A program made the position numbers and the translations under genes. This document shows, in pieces, positions 10,194-22,689 of a stretch of DNA of 64,000 nt. The notes beneath the pieces were generated by a model that was not told where the DNA came from, ran no database searches, and was given only the letters and a program-made list of their open reading frames with translations. Numbering within the stretch: position 1 is the stretch's first letter; each line of letters begins with the position of its first letter. This DNA comes from Toxonevra muliebris (lineage: Eukaryota > Arthropoda > Insecta > Diptera > Pallopteridae), in NCBI GenBank assembly GCA_963691655.1, contig OY829330.1:2232001-2296000 (forward strand), written 5' to 3'.

Positions 10194-13100
10194 AATGACT
10201 CCCTTAACACCCTGTTAAGAAAATTATGGGAGCAAGAGGAGATTACTGATTCCCCATATCTTTCTGAAAACGATGAAGTTTGTGAAAGATTTTATCAAGA
10301 CACTACAACACGAAGACCTGATGGTCGTTATGTGGTAAGGCTCCCTTTTAAATCCACTTTTCCTAAAATAGCAGCGTTAGGACACTCAAGACCCGCAGCT
10401 CAACAACAATTTCTTAGTATTGAGCGAAATTTAGAGAAAAAGGGCTAGTTAAAAAAGACATACTCCGATTTTTTAACGGAATACATATCCCTAGATCACA
10501 TGAAACTCACACCTCCTCGTGAGATAATCCGTGACGGAAAATATTTCTCCTTTTATTTGCCGCATCACGCAGTCATCCGTCCCGAAAGTAAAACTACCAA
10601 AGTTCGAGTAGTGTTTAACGCCTCTAGAAACTCTAGTTCGGGTCTCTCTTTAAATGATGTTCTCCACACTGGCCCTACCCTTCAAAATGACTTGATGCTT
10701 TTAATTCTCAAATGGAGACTATATAAATTTGTTTTCAATGGCGACATTGAAAAAATGTATCGCCAAATTCTCATCCACAAAGATGATCAAGATTTTCAAC
10801 GAGTCCTCTTTCGTAGAGCGCCCCACCAACCCATAGAAGACTTCTTTAACTGTCACATTTGGAGTAAATTGCGCTCCCTACTTGGCCATAAGAACCCTGC
10901 ATCAATTGGCACAGGACTCAAGAGAGCAATTCCCTCGAGCTTCGAAAATCCTCCTGCAAGAAACGTATGTGGATGACATACTTTCCGGTGGACATGATCT
11001 CCAATCCACTATTAACTCAATGTCTCAAGTCATTCAAGTTCTGAACTCAGCAGGATTTCCACTCAGAAAAATGACTTCCAATGATCCCAAAATTCTCGAA
11101 AATCCCAAAAAAAGATGTGTTAGACTTCTCCAACAACTCTGGTTGGAAGGAACCGACTGGGATGAATGCGTTAAGGCGAATTCGTTGCAAAAATGGAACG
11201 CTTTCAACGAAAATATGAATATGATCGAAAAGATCGAGATTCCTCGCTGAGTTAAATTCTCGCCAGGTGCACAGATTCAACTTCATGGATTCTGTGATGC
11301 CTCGGAAAAAGCGTATTGTGCTTGTGTGTACATACGGGCCCAAGATAAGAGCAATTCTATAACTTCGCATTTACTTGTAGCGAAAGGAAAAGTTGCTCCC
11401 CTTCAAACAATAAGACTCCCTCGCTTAGAACGATGTGGCGCAGTCCTCCTTTCTAAGTTAGTAAAACAAATCCGTTTACAACTAGATTTGTAACCTCCCG
11501 AAATCACTCTTTGGTCTGATTCTTCTATTGTGCTCGCTTGGTTGGAAAAGCCCCCCTGTATTTGGAAAACCTATGTAGCAAATAGAACGTCCCAAATTCT
11601 GGCAAATGTCGGCAACACAACTTGGCGCCATGTGGCCAGTGCCCTGCCCTGCAGATTTAGGAACCCGAGGTTGCAAACCCCAAGACCTCATTTCCCGCAC
11701 ACTTTGGTGGAATGGCCCACACTGGTTGCAACAATCGCCTCATTTATGGCCTAAGACGACTGCGTCAAACTCATCTCCTCCAGAGCAGAAAGTAATAAAA
11801 ACGTTCCACGCGTCAGAATACACCGACATTCTCGACCGGTTCTCTTCATTTCCTCGAGCATTGCGAGTCATCGCATATATGTTCCGCTTTTTCCGAAAAT
11901 TACGAAAACTCGCAATTCCACAGACTGATTCCCTAACACAGGAGGAAGTCAAATTTGTTAAGCTTCGTTTAATTGTGCTTACTCAGTCGACTCATTTCAG
12001 TCGAGAGTATGAAGCATTGGTTACCTCTAAACCCATCAGTAAAAAGAGCTCCCTGCTACCCCTCAACCCACTTCTGGACACAACTGGTGTTCTGAGAGTT
12101 AATGGGCGTCTCACTTACTCTACTTTGAGTTACAATGAGGGCCATCCCATCATAATCCCCGAAAACTCCAGATTTTGCATTTTGTATCTTGAGTTCCTCC
12201 ATTCAAATCTCTTGCATGCAGAGAAATAACTCATGATTCGCATGATACAGCAAGAATTCTATATTCCGAGACTGAAACCCAAAATAAAAAAGTGTATTTT
12301 TCAGTGTAAAATATGCACCATCTATAAACAAAAAATACGATCTCAAATCATGGCAGCACTCCCTCCAGAGCGCTCTTCCTATTCGTTACCATTTCACACG
12401 ACCGGGGTTGATTTTGCGGGCCCCTTCCAAGTCAAATCCTCCATATTACGTCGTGCCTCACTTCTTAAAGCATATGTTTGCGTTTTTGTGTGCTTTTCAA
12501 CCAAAGTCATTCATTTGGAAGTGTGCTCGGATCTTACCACGGAAGCTTTCTGTGCAGCTTTTGCCCGATTCGTAGGTCGTCGAGGATTACCCAACAAGAT
12601 GATGTCAAATAATGGCAAAACTTTCGTTGGGGCGCAACGTGCCTTACGTAACGACTTCTCTCTTTTTCTCAAAACCATTCCAACCACCATTTCCACAAAG
12701 TACGCTTCTCAAGGTGTCAATTGGCAATTTATCCCTCCACATGCCCCACATATGGGCGGTCTCTGGGAAGCAGGTGTTAAAAGTTTCAAACTACACCTTA
12801 GGAAAGTTGCAGGAACCCATAACTTCACCTTTGAAGAGTTAACTACCCTTCTCATTCGTATAGAGGCAGTGTTGAACTCTCGGCCTCTCTCTTCGATGTC
12901 TCAAGACCCAAACGATCTCCTCGCTCTTACACCAGGACATTTTCTTCGGGGTGCTCCTCTTCTCTCCCAGAACCAAATGTTGAAAATCTATCGCTGGCAA
13001 GTCGTTGGCAGAAACTAAAGGTACTGGACCACCAGTTCAGTAACCGGTGGAAAAACGAATATCTAAAAGAACTCCATAAAAGGTACAAATGGAAGTGCCC

Positions 13101-13323
13101 AGAAAGTAATATTTCCGAAGGAGATATGGTAGTCATCCGAGATGATTTACTTCCGCCTAATGAATGGCGGCTTGGTCGAATAGTCAAATTACATCTTGGT
13201 CCCGACAAAAATGTAAGAGTGGCTGATGTTCGCACTCAGAATGGCATGCTGGTACGGCCCATTGTAAAGCTGTGTGTACTACCTAGAAACTTTATCCCCG
13301 ACCTCTCTTCTAGTTTTCTCTAA
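10194..13323 (+). pseudogene. BEL-1 RT-RNase H-integrase-DUF5641 (broken)
   Basis: This is the rest of the BEL-1 polyprotein. Same-frame stops occur at 10,191 and 10,446. The frame then shifts near 10,850, so the palm continues in another frame with catalytic YVDD at 10,965-10,976. RNase H follows (FCDAS near 11,290). The integrase has a zinc-binding start with CKIC, GVDFAG and WEAGVKS. At the second catalytic Asp the sequence reads SNNGKTF where the family has SDNG (a GAT to AAT change), so the integrase is predicted dead. After a further frame change at about 13,015, the DUF5641-like tail (PNEWRLGRIVKLHLG) runs to the stop at 13,323. No env-like gene follows. Confidence 0.88.
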
Positions 13324-13540
13324 ACTACTTTCTCTCCTACATCTTTTAAAGCTTGCTCTAAACTACTGTAAACCCTACTTGCGCTCAATGATTCATTTCA
13401 TTTATATATAATATACCACACTCCAACACGTATCGAATTACAAAGCAGAAGCGCACGAGAACGCCAACTCCGTGATCTGGTTGCCACCGCTGTCGCCACC
13501 TTGCAAAGAGTTCAAAGCTCCCTCCAAGTTGCATCGATTC

Positions 13541-13553
13541 AAGGGGCGCGCCA
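13541..13553 (+). other. BEL-1 polypurine-tract region
   Basis: AAGGGG followed by CGCGCCA directly precedes the 3' LTR. BEL-4 has a similar AAAGGGCGCCG next to its 3' LTR, which supports this as the plus-strand priming region of this lineage. Confidence 0.5.
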
Positions 13554-13965
13554 TGTTGAAGACATGGATTTAATAGTTTTGTGATACGTCTAATGTGCGG
13601 CGTACTTCATTTTTTTCCTTTATAAATTTTTCAATTGTGGCAACTCCAGAGCCCAAATATGTAAAAATGTATAGTATTACTACTTTTTTTTTTAATTTAT
13701 GTAATTATAGGTACCGATAAGTATATACGAATTTGGTATTTTTTTCATTCTTTTTGGAATCTTACAAGCGTTAAGTCGCATTCTCTCTTCATTTCTTACT
13801 TGAATTTTCTTTCATATATAAAATTATTTCTACCATTTAAAATTTGTTCTTGTACTGAATTTATTCACAATTAATAAATTATAATTGAAAATTGTTCCTG
13901 AACAATTACATTCAACTCGCGCAGTTTTCATTTATCTCATCGAGCAAGTATCACAAACTTGCACA
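13554..13965 (+). repeat. BEL-1 3' LTR
   Basis: A 412-bp copy of the 5' LTR with eight substitutions and two 1-bp homopolymer differences by my count. It is followed by the duplicated target GCAAG at 13,966-13,970. Confidence 0.93.
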
Positions 13966-13970
13966 GCAAG

Positions 13971-15069
13971 GAACTTGCTTTAAACTAATAAGTGTGTACT
14001 TGTTGTTGTACACGGAACTTATTTATTAGTTAAAATATGTACAAAAGAGATTTTGTATATAATTTAAAGTATATGAGGATATACGGATGAATACAGATTA
14101 CAATATTTTAAATATCAAAAATTTAAAATACTGAATATTTTAATTATTTTAAATAATTAATAAATAAGTGCTAAGATACTTTTATGGAAAAAAGTCTTGT
14201 ACTTACTGCACTGTGGAAAAAAGGGAGGGATTTTATTTCCTGAGGTTTTTGATACTTGCTGTGGTGTTGATTTTGGAGGTTGATTTTTCTTGTGTTGTTA
14301 TTGCACTTGTTGCACTTTTTAGTTTACAGTTCAGTGTTTTTTATTTATTTTCACTGTTTTAGTTTTTGCTCGTTTTAATTGTTTTGTGTCTTGAGCGTTT
14401 TATTTGAAAAATCACTTCACCACACTAACCTCATATTATTTTTGAAAAAAATTTATATTATTCAAAAAAAAAAAAAAAAAAATGTGTAATTCGGGAATGA
14501 ATTATATTTTTTGAACTATAGATTTTTTAAATAAGAACACGGTGGAAAGTCGGTTTAAATGTATAAAAAGAATTTATTAGAAATTTTGAAAATGGAAAAA
14601 TACAATATAGAAAGAGCGACCGAACGTTGGGAAATATTCATAAGAATAAGAAATATAATATAGAAAAGGATAGAATGGGAGAATTGAATAGGAAGATAAA
14701 CTGAGAATAGAAATAGAAAAAAGAGTGTTGGGAAAGGGTCCAAACATAGAAAGAAATAGAATAGAAATTAAGAAGTAGTGGCTTAAACACTCTGCATCAC
14801 TGACATCTTTCGAATCCAACGAATCCATTTTAGTAAAAATAGAAAGGCAGAGCAATCTTCCTTTCCTAATTTATGATTATTATTTTGAGAAGGGCTTTCG
14901 TCGAATCAACTGTCTTATTTATATTAGAAACATCTCTAAACATTGCGTCTCTGAGCCCGTGCTTCATGAAATTTGTTTTTACAACATTAACTGATGTTTA
15001 AGACATAAGTCGCGAAAAAATCGCTCTACACGAAAAAGTCGAAGCAGTCCAGTGTGCATAGAGAGAATT
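13971..15069. other. Unassigned AT-rich stretch, probably starting with the rest of BEL-2
   Basis: The first part should continue the BEL-2 leader/LTR split by BEL-1. A hairpin at about 13,981-14,037 pairs AACTAATAAGT with ACTTATTTATTAGTT around an inner GTAC stem. A run of A lies at about 14,463-14,481. From 14,560 to 14,870 there is purine-rich sequence without a convincing frame. No gene can be supported. Confidence 0.35.
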
Positions 15070-15075
15070 ACTTTT

Positions 15076-15476
15076 CCCAATTTAGATTCGACAATAAAAA
15101 TTCCGCAATTCATGTTGTGCGGGAGAATGGAGAAACGTTAGGGGAAGAGTACAGACTTGCTCGTACTGGCAATTCTCCGCCAATTGGTTTTGGTAACAAT
15201 CGTTTTTTTGTCTGCCATTTTATTTTTGTTTTTATTAACCATTAATTTCTTTAAATACCAGTTGAAAATACATGTATCTTAATAAAAAATAAATTAAAAT
15301 GAAACTTATTATAAATATAATTATTTTTTTAAATGAATTTATCTTTAATTATGATTTTATTTAATTTTCAAAATTACTGAAAAAGCAAAAACCAAACAGA
15401 AATTGCTTTGAAGAATTGCTAATGGCAAGTTCAAAGGAGAATCGATAAGAATTGTGCAATTTTTATTGTCGAATCT
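15076..15476. mobile_element. ~0.4-kb TIR element (left part), split by LINE-A
   Basis: A 27-bp terminal inverted repeat starting CCCAATTTAGATTCG lies at 15,076-15,102. Its exact reverse complement is rebuilt when LINE-A and one copy of its target duplication are removed (15,457-15,476 joined to 22,842-22,848). ACTTTT flanks both ends (15,070-15,075 and 22,849-22,854), consistent with a target duplication. Without the LINE the element is about 408 bp with no coding frame, so it is MITE-like. The superfamily is not clear. Confidence 0.72.
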
Positions 15477-16199
15477 AGGCCTTCAGCCAACACAGGGGAA
15501 TCACATGTAACACATTGGTTTTCGTGCCGTAACTGGACTGGACTGATGGTAGTGCGACTATGTCCTCCTCGTGGGGGCGGCTGGTAACGGTTACATAGTA
15601 CGGTCATGTCTCTGCTGTGGAACCGGCTAACATAGTCGGGCGGAGAGAAGGTTACTCTCTCTAATCCAAGGTGGCACAGCATATGCCGAGTAATGCGTGG
15701 CTAAGAGGGTGCTTAGTTACTAATATGCGGACTCCGATTACCAGGCGACCTCCGGTTTCAATTAGTCTTCCCACGGTATCGCGGGCTATGCCGTAGGTGA
15801 CTTCCCTTTCCCGCCTACTCGTGGGAGTTTTTATGGAAGTTAAAAATACAAAAAAAAAGATGAGGCGGATGCACCTTGTGCATCAACAACTGGCAGTACT
15901 GCAGGACAACCAGTTGTCCAGTTACAACCTTACACGTCTACCTTTAGGGCTGACGTGGCTTGGGTACCTTGGCGGTTGTGCCATCGACCCCCAACCCCTT
16001 AGGCGGTGAGTTTGTGCATGCCAACTCCTATCCCAACGGAGGTGGAACACTTCAATGCTCCCCTCTCGTTGACTGTGGCTAGTGGTAGAGAGGCTGATTT
16101 GTCAGGGGAGGAAACCTCTGACTCGGGCTCTCAATGCAACACTGTTGTACCAGACAATTTCAGCGTGTGTCCTGAGCAATATTAACTCACTGCTGTTGG

Positions 16200-17634
16200 T
16201 GCAGAGGTAAATCGGATGAATTTAGTAGGGCTGTGGCATGTGGTCTCTCTAAAAGAACGCAATCGCCGAGTCTTCCCGACTCCAAAAAACTTAAATCTGC
16301 TCCCGCAGCATCAGCGAAAGCCACTTACAGCCAAGTGGTTAGTAGTGTAAAATTGGGTTTTGTCTCAACTGACATGGATAATCGCCCCGTCACATTGGCG
16401 CAGGTGGCCCTGGTGCAGGAGGCGATTATCGATGTATCAATTGAGCGTGCTGGAAAGGACGTATTAAAGCCACAATTTCAGGATTGTCTACCCAGAACTG
16501 GGTGGCTGATCCTCTCATGCGTCGACCACCCTTCGGCTGACTGGGTGCGTTGGCACTTCAATTTAATTAAGGCTAAATGCTCATTGGACATTGACCTTGT
16601 TGAGGTAACTTCCCTCGGACGCATTTGATCCGGGGTTACTTTCCCAACAGCCTTTCGCTGACGAATGAAAAAGTGATGAGCACAATTGGTGCTCTTAACC
16701 CTTCTTCTACTGCTCAGTGGAAGGTTATCCAAAGACAGACCAAAGGTCATTTATTCCATTTAATTATGATCATTGACAATGCGTCAATGGCAAAATTGGG
16801 GGAGCTTAATGGCAGGGTCTGCTATAGGTTTGGCTTCATCAAACTGGTGCTTAAACCTACAAATGAAGCAACAACAACGTCGGGCGATAAACTAAAGGAC
16901 ATGCTTTCGACTGCTGTGGTTCTGGCCTGCACGTTTGACAATGCACATAGACGGGAATCAGCGGTGTCGACGACTGCTGTGGGTGCTCCTACCAAACAAG
17001 TTGCCGGGCTATTTAGTAGAAGGATACTACAGCGACTATGGTCCTCCGCTGATCTCTTGTAATTGCATATTGGACGTGCTGGCTGTGGCAGTGTGCTGGA
17101 TGCGCCAGGGGGTGGATTGACAATAGCGTCAAGTGTGCCAAAGCCTTCCAACCGCTACTGGGCAGACAACAGGGGGTCTTCGCTACTCTTCTCGTCTGAT
17201 GTTAAGGCCACTTCTAGGTTGGGTCCTTCTTCAGTCACTGAGTATGCAGGAATTATGGATGTCGCTGGTCCTACCTCTAGTTGTGCCACTGGGCTGACTA
17301 GTGGTGAGGCCGCGCAACATGTATCGCCCACTATATCGTCCTCAGCGGCAATGGTCTTTGCTGGGCCGTCTACTAGTCGAGCTGCTGGGCTGACTGGTGG
17401 AGGACCCTTATCAAATAAATGGCCTTCTGCTGCACCCAGTGATGTGTGTGCTGTGACACCGTTGGCAATTCTGCCAAACCCATCACATCCCTCTCAGAGC
17501 CATGGGCTGCCACCTAACTCGCTTGGCAGAGCAGCAGCTCGTGGTAAAGGATGGGGTACAACAGGCAAAGGGCCTAGACGAGTTGCGGCTGATAAGCTCG
17601 TCCGACATTCTCCGAACCAACAGAAACGATGAGT
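16200..17634 (+). pseudogene. LINE-A ORF1 protein remnant
   Basis: This is the RNA-binding ORF1-type protein of LINE-A. An open segment from 16,233 has a basic Ser/Pro/Lys-rich start and then a DUF4780-like stretch (VALVQEAIIDVSIERAG, ADWVRWHF). The frame shifts near 16,622 and the domain continues (IRGYFPNSL, LGELNGRVCYRFG). A further frame change near 17,060 leads to a Ser/Ala/Gly/Pro-rich tail ending in basic residues at 17,632. I saw no Cys/His knuckle. The domain assignment is from memory of this LINE group. Confidence 0.6.
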
Positions 17635-20150
17635 ACCCTTGCGCTCATTCAGGAGCCCTGGTCGTTAGTGGCCAAGTCTGCGGACTCAATACGGATCTAA
17701 GTAAGTTGATTTATTTCCGAAAAGATAGTCGGCCTCGTGCGGCCATACTTACGGAAAAAAGTTTTAACTATCTCCCTTTGAATAATTCTATTTCTACAGA
17801 CCTCGTAGCTATACTGGTGGAGATCCCTACGGCAAATGGAACACAGGAAATTGTTCTGGCATCCGCGTGCTTCGCTGGAGACAACGCGCACATCCCAACT
17901 GTCGAGGTCCAGGAATTGATTAAGTACTGCCAACAGACCAACCGACAATTTGTTATCGGTTGCGATGCAAACGCACACCACAGCATATGGGGTAGTAGCG
18001 ACATCATTGAAAGGGGTGAGTGTCTTTTAAACTATCTTGTTACTAGTAATGTAGATACTGTTAATAGAGGGTGCAATCCCACTTTCATAGCAGCCGTCAG
18101 AGAAGAGGTACTTGATCTCACTCTGACGAGCAGGATACTATCCGATTCTATTGTGAATTGGAGAGTCTCAGACGAAGCGTCCCTGTCAGACCATCACCAC
18201 ATTAGGTTTGACATACCAGGGTGGTCTGAACTCCGACAATCATCTATTAATCCCAAAGGGACCAATTAGGAACTGTTTCGAGCCATAGTGGGCTCAAAAA
18301 CAGATTCCATTGCTACCACCATTAGCTTTGTCAGTGAGCTCAAAAGGGTAGCAACTGAGTTTAATGATATGCTAATATCTTCCTATCATCATAGTAGCTT
18401 CGTAAATTCCACCAAGATTGTACGTAAGGTACCTTGGTGGAGTGAACAGCTATGTAATATGCGCAAACTTGTTAGGAAGTTATTCAACAAATCAAAACGT
18501 ACGAAGCGCGAATGACTACCGGGTCGCACTGACTGAATACAATATAGCAATTAGGAAGTCCAAACGCGAACCGTGGAAGAGACGTTGTGAAAACATCACA
18601 TCGCTGCCTGAAGCAGCACCTCTCCAAAAGGTTCTAGCTAAAGATACTTCCAATGGCGTAAGACAATCACCTAGTTAAACTTTTTAGGGCTAGTTTCATT
18701 TGGGGTCAAAACAAGGAAATAGACCTCTGGAACTACTCAAATCATATCGACCAATCAGTCTTACATCCTTCCTACTCAAAAGCATGGAAAGGGTGCTTGA
18801 TTTACACATTAGATCAAAGCTTGCAAATACGATCCCATTCCATCGTACGCAATTTGCTTACTCTAAAATTTGCGCTTCATTGCCTTGTTAGTAGGATCGA
18901 AAACGCCTTCCAATGTAAAGAGGTTGTGCTGTGTGCATTTCTTGACATTGAGGGTGCTTTCGACAATACTGGCTTCGGTTCAATTTCGAGAGCTCTTGAA
19001 CGTAAAGGTCTTCACTCTCCTACCATTGCTTGGGTGGACACCATGCTAAAGCAAAGTGAAATCATATCCACTCTTGGCAATGCTTTCATTTGCATCAAAG
19101 GCTGTCCACATGGAGGCGTTTTGTCGACTTTTCTTTGGTCCTTGGTAATCGGTGAACTCTTAATTAAACTAGATGATCATGGTTACGACTCAATCGGCTA
19201 TGCAGATGATATAGCTATCATTGTCTCTGGAAAATTTGATTCAACCGTTACAGAAGTAATGAAATCAGCTCTCAAACTGGTTCTTGATTGGTCCGTCAAA
19301 GAGGACCTATCAATAAATCCCAATAAAGCTATTTTTGTTCCCTTCTCTAGAAGGTAAAAACTGGACCTTGGTCGCATATTAATTCATAACACGGTTGTTG
19401 AATACTCTGACGAAGTTAAATACTTGAGTATTATACTCGATAAAAGACTCAGTTGGAACTCTCGCCTTAATAACGTCCTCGCAAAAGCCACTATGGTCTT
19501 TTGGGCTTATAGAAAACTCTTTGGAAAGACATGGGGTCATACTATAAAGATGATTTTCTGGCTGTATACTACGATAGTTAAGCCAATTGTAGCATATGTT
19601 GCATTAGTGTGGTGACCTAAGGTTATCCAATGCTTATCGGACTTGCTCCTCTGCACATCTTTATTAAGAAGATAGCTGCAATTACAGCTTTGAGGCTGCA
19701 AGTATCATCCAATTTACTAAGAGGCTCCACCGGTCATCTGTCCATTCTTAGTAAAATTCCTAATACCCTAATCTGCTCTGTGTCAGATTTTATAATTAGG
19801 GATCTAAACTTTGGCCGGAAATTTAATATCATCATTCCATCCAGGTCCGATTGGACCTTCCCACTTCCTCAACTTCGGTCCCTTTGCACTGAATTGGTGT
19901 ACTGACGGCTTGAAAACCGATTGCGGTTCTGGTGCTGTTGGACCCAACACTCGAATTTCAATCCCACTGGGCACTTGGCCTAGTGTTTTTCAAGCCGAAT
20001 TATATGCAATTGAGACATGCGCCAGAATTAACCTTAATAATGGTCTTAAAGGTGCTAAGATTATAATCTTCTCTCACAGCCAAGCAGCTCTCAAGGCACT
20101 TTCATCATGGCTAATGGATCAAAAAAGGACTATACTAATAAACAAACGCC
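17635..20150 (+). pseudogene. LINE-A ORF2 remnant (EN-RT-RNase H)
   Basis: This is the decayed EN-RT-RNase H protein, related to the one at 3-3,428. The endonuclease (IGCDANAHHSIWGS, SLSDHHHIRF) lies at about 17,640-18,230. The RT is in pieces: SYRPISLTSFLLKSMER near 18,740, AFLDIEGAFDNT near 18,945, CPHGGVLS near 19,110 and YADD near 19,200. RNase H begins CTDGLKT near 19,900 with FQAELYA and SHSQAALKAL. The last motif has S-H-S where S-D-S is usual, so a catalytic Asp is lost. There are at least five frameshifts or stops. Homology ends near 20,150, before the last RNase H motif, where R4/Dong-like sequence takes over. Confidence 0.82.
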
Positions 20151-20159
20151 TATCAGAAA

Positions 20160-21405
20160 TTGAAAACATTAAAACAATCAATAGCATCATCCCTCGATAC
20201 ACGATTATCACAGACCCAGAGTACTACAGTGGAACAACAAGACATTCTAAGAGATACAACAGATCAAAACAATAACAAAGCCACCACACCAACACTAGAC
20301 AATAGTATTCTGATAACACCAATCCAAAATCAAACCAATACCAACACTAATGAAATAATAAATGTAATAAGAAGCAAACTGCTTGAAAACACCATAAAAT
20401 GGAAAAACACAGACCCAACATTAAGAATTCCACTCCCGAAACTAAATTTTAAAGAAGGTACAACCACAAATATAAACAGTCTGAATGAATATATAGACAC
20501 GCACCAGTCGTACATAGAAGAAATCAGAGACCTAGAAGACTATCAAACAATAATATATGCAGCTGCAACGATAATAATAGAATTAAATAAACAAAAAATA
20601 AACGTCACGACCAATAGCACCCCCAATTATACACCGAAATGGCAAGCTCGTTTAAATAACAAAATACTAAAATTAAGAAACGACATTGGAAGAATAACAC
20701 AATACAATAGAGGTAACCCAAGTAAAAAACTAGTTAAATACATTAAACAAATAGCTAAAGAAAATGAAACCATTACCGAAACCCTAGACACCCTACAGCA
20801 AAAACTAAAAGTATATTCATACAGAATACGCCGATATATAGAATCATATAAAAGAAAACAAAAAACAATAAGTTTAAAAATAGTGAAAAAACTTTTTATA
20901 AATCATTAGCAGAAAAACAAATAGATATAAGCCCCCCAACAAAACAACAAATACAAACATACTGGCAAGAAATATGGATACATCCCACAAAACATAATAG
21001 CGACAGCAATAGCACAATCAGAACTCACAATAGCCATCAAAAACACTAATAATTGGAAATATCTTGGAATAGACCACATACACAACTTTTGGTACAAAAC
21101 ATTCAACTCAACCCACAATAAACTACTACTACTAATAAACGACAACCTAAAGAACTCAGCGACGTTACCATCCTTCCTAACCCAAGGAACAACATTCATT
21201 AAACCAAAGAATACCAATAAACCGGCAAACTATAGGCCAATAACGTGCCTACCCACACTTTACAAAATAATAACTTCACTAATCTCACAAAAAATGTACA
21301 CACATCTCATAGATAATAATATACTTATAAATAAGCAGAAAATATAGCCAAGGATGTAAAGAACAATTAATAATAGACCAAACAATCACACAACAAGCAA
21401 TAAAG
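20160..21405 (+). pseudogene. R4/Dong-like LINE, first part (RT N-terminal half)
   Basis: The sequence turns A-rich and codes for an Asn/Lys/Thr/Ile-rich protein unlike LINE-A. One open frame runs 20,160-20,909, with RSKLLENTIKWK, IYAAATIIIEL and RNDIGRITQY. After a frame change it continues with WKYLGIDHIHNFWYKTF, LPSFLTQGTTF and NYRPITCLPTLYK, then QGCKEQLIIDQ near 21,360. These follow the early RT blocks of the R4/Dong group, LINEs with a restriction-like endonuclease. The catalytic palm is missing because foreign LINE sequence starts at about 21,406. The exact left junction with LINE-A is uncertain. Confidence 0.65.
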
Positions 21406-22204
21406 TCTCCCTTATTATGGCCAGTTGTCATAAACAACATCCTAATGCGGACGATGTAGTACTATTAGTGTCAGGTCTGTTCCCCAAAGTGATAAACGAA
21501 ATCATGGAGGGGGCTCTGGCTTTACTGAGTAACTGGGCCGCAAGTAGTGGCCTATTAGTAAATCCGGGAAAAACAGACTTAATACTATTTACTACTAAGA
21601 CCAAAGTACCGCCTTTCAATATTCCGCGCCTAAATGGTAAAAGACTATCCCTTTCATCAACAGCTAAATACCTAGGGGTTATACTTGATGCTAAGTTAAA
21701 CTGGAAAATAAATATCGAACAACGCGTTAAAAAGGCCTGTATCGCTTTTTATGCCTGCAAAAAATCCTTTGGCAAAAGGTGGGGTGTAAAACCTAAAATA
21801 GTACAATGGATGTACACTGCGGTAGTTAGACCTATTCTCACATACGGTGCCATAGTATGGTGGCCAGCTCTTAGAAAGGGCTACAACCAGAAAAAGTTAG
21901 CCAGAATTCAAAGAACAGCTTGTGCAGGGGCAGTGGGGGCCATAAAATCATGTCCCAGTGACGCTCTGAACATGCTGTTAAATCTAGTCCCCATTGACCT
22001 GTTCGTCAAACGCACTGCATCAATTAGCGCGATAAGTCTAAGATATGCTGGATGCTGGACAAGTAAGACCTACGGTCACAGTAACATCCTAACGCATTAC
22101 CCAATGGGCTTAATGACTACCTAACACCGAAACTCAACCTTGAAAAGGTGTATAGGACCTCCGTTCCTACTAGAAATGACTGGAAGGACGGCAGGTATCA
22201 CAAA
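21406..22204 (+). pseudogene. LINE-C fragment: RT palm and thumb of an I/LOA-like LINE
   Basis: An open frame at 21,417-22,124 starts at the RT catalytic block (ADDVVLLVSG) and runs through KYLGVILDAKLNW, WMYTAVVRPILTYGAIVWW and RTACAGAVGAIKSCP into the linker before RNase H. It is related to the minus-strand LINE at 55,200-56,310. It lacks EN, early RT, RNase H and a 3' end, so it is truncated on both sides. Its codon use is much less A-rich than the R4/Dong sequence on either side. Confidence 0.75.
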
Positions 22205-22680
22205 TTAATCCACCAAGAAATCATAAACAATCTTAACATCTCTAACAACAGAATACCATATTTTGGATACAAGCCCGAAACAAAACGAAACCTTCAAAAT
22301 ATACTGGGGCAGAACAATACTTACAGATAAAACAATAGTATGCAATATACCAAATACCACAATAATAAATAAAAAAGATAAAACAACCCAGCTTATTGCA
22401 ATAAGTGTACCCAATGACAACAATATACTTGACAAATACATAGAAAAAATAGAAAAATATACTGAACTTGCACAAGAATCAAAAACATCTCCAGAAACGA
22501 AACTAAGTAAAAATAATACCATTCATAATTTCAACAACAGGAATACTAAATCATTTACAGCAAACTTAAAAACCCTTACAATTAACGAAAAACTGCATGC
22601 GAAAATCCAAAAAGCAGTAATTCTCAAAACATGCAACATAGTCAGGTCCCTTTTTAATTTAAATTCATAAGTACTTATAC
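22205..22680 (+). pseudogene. R4/Dong-like LINE, C-terminal part
   Basis: R4/Dong-like coding resumes at about 22,205 (IHQEIINN, IPYFGYKPE) and continues in an open frame to 22,670 (TILTDKTIVCNIPNT, LIAISVPNDNNI, KIQKAVILKTCNIVR). This matches the C-terminal region expected in R2/R4-type LINEs. Together with 20,160-21,405 it forms one element split by LINE-C. Confidence 0.62.
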
Positions 22681-22689
22681 GTAACGAAC

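Larger units (their letters stand above)
5816..13965 (+). mobile_element. BEL-1: complete BEL/Pao LTR retrotransposon
   Basis: An 8,150-bp element with two LTRs, a primer-binding site, a long leader, gag-protease, RT, RNase H, integrase and a C-terminal DUF5641-like domain, all on the plus strand. It is flanked by a perfect 5-bp duplication GCAAG (5,811-5,815 and 13,966-13,970), the size expected of BEL/Pao. I counted 8 substitutions and two 1-bp indels between the LTRs, about 2% divergence, so the insertion is fairly recent but not new. The coding region is broken by two in-frame stops and several frameshifts. It sits in the leader/LTR of BEL-2. Confidence 0.93.

Noticed and set aside
14555..14855. 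Minus-strand frames rich in Ser, Leu and Phe
   Set aside because: They lie over purine-rich low-complexity DNA whose complement reads as hydrophobic residues in more than one frame.
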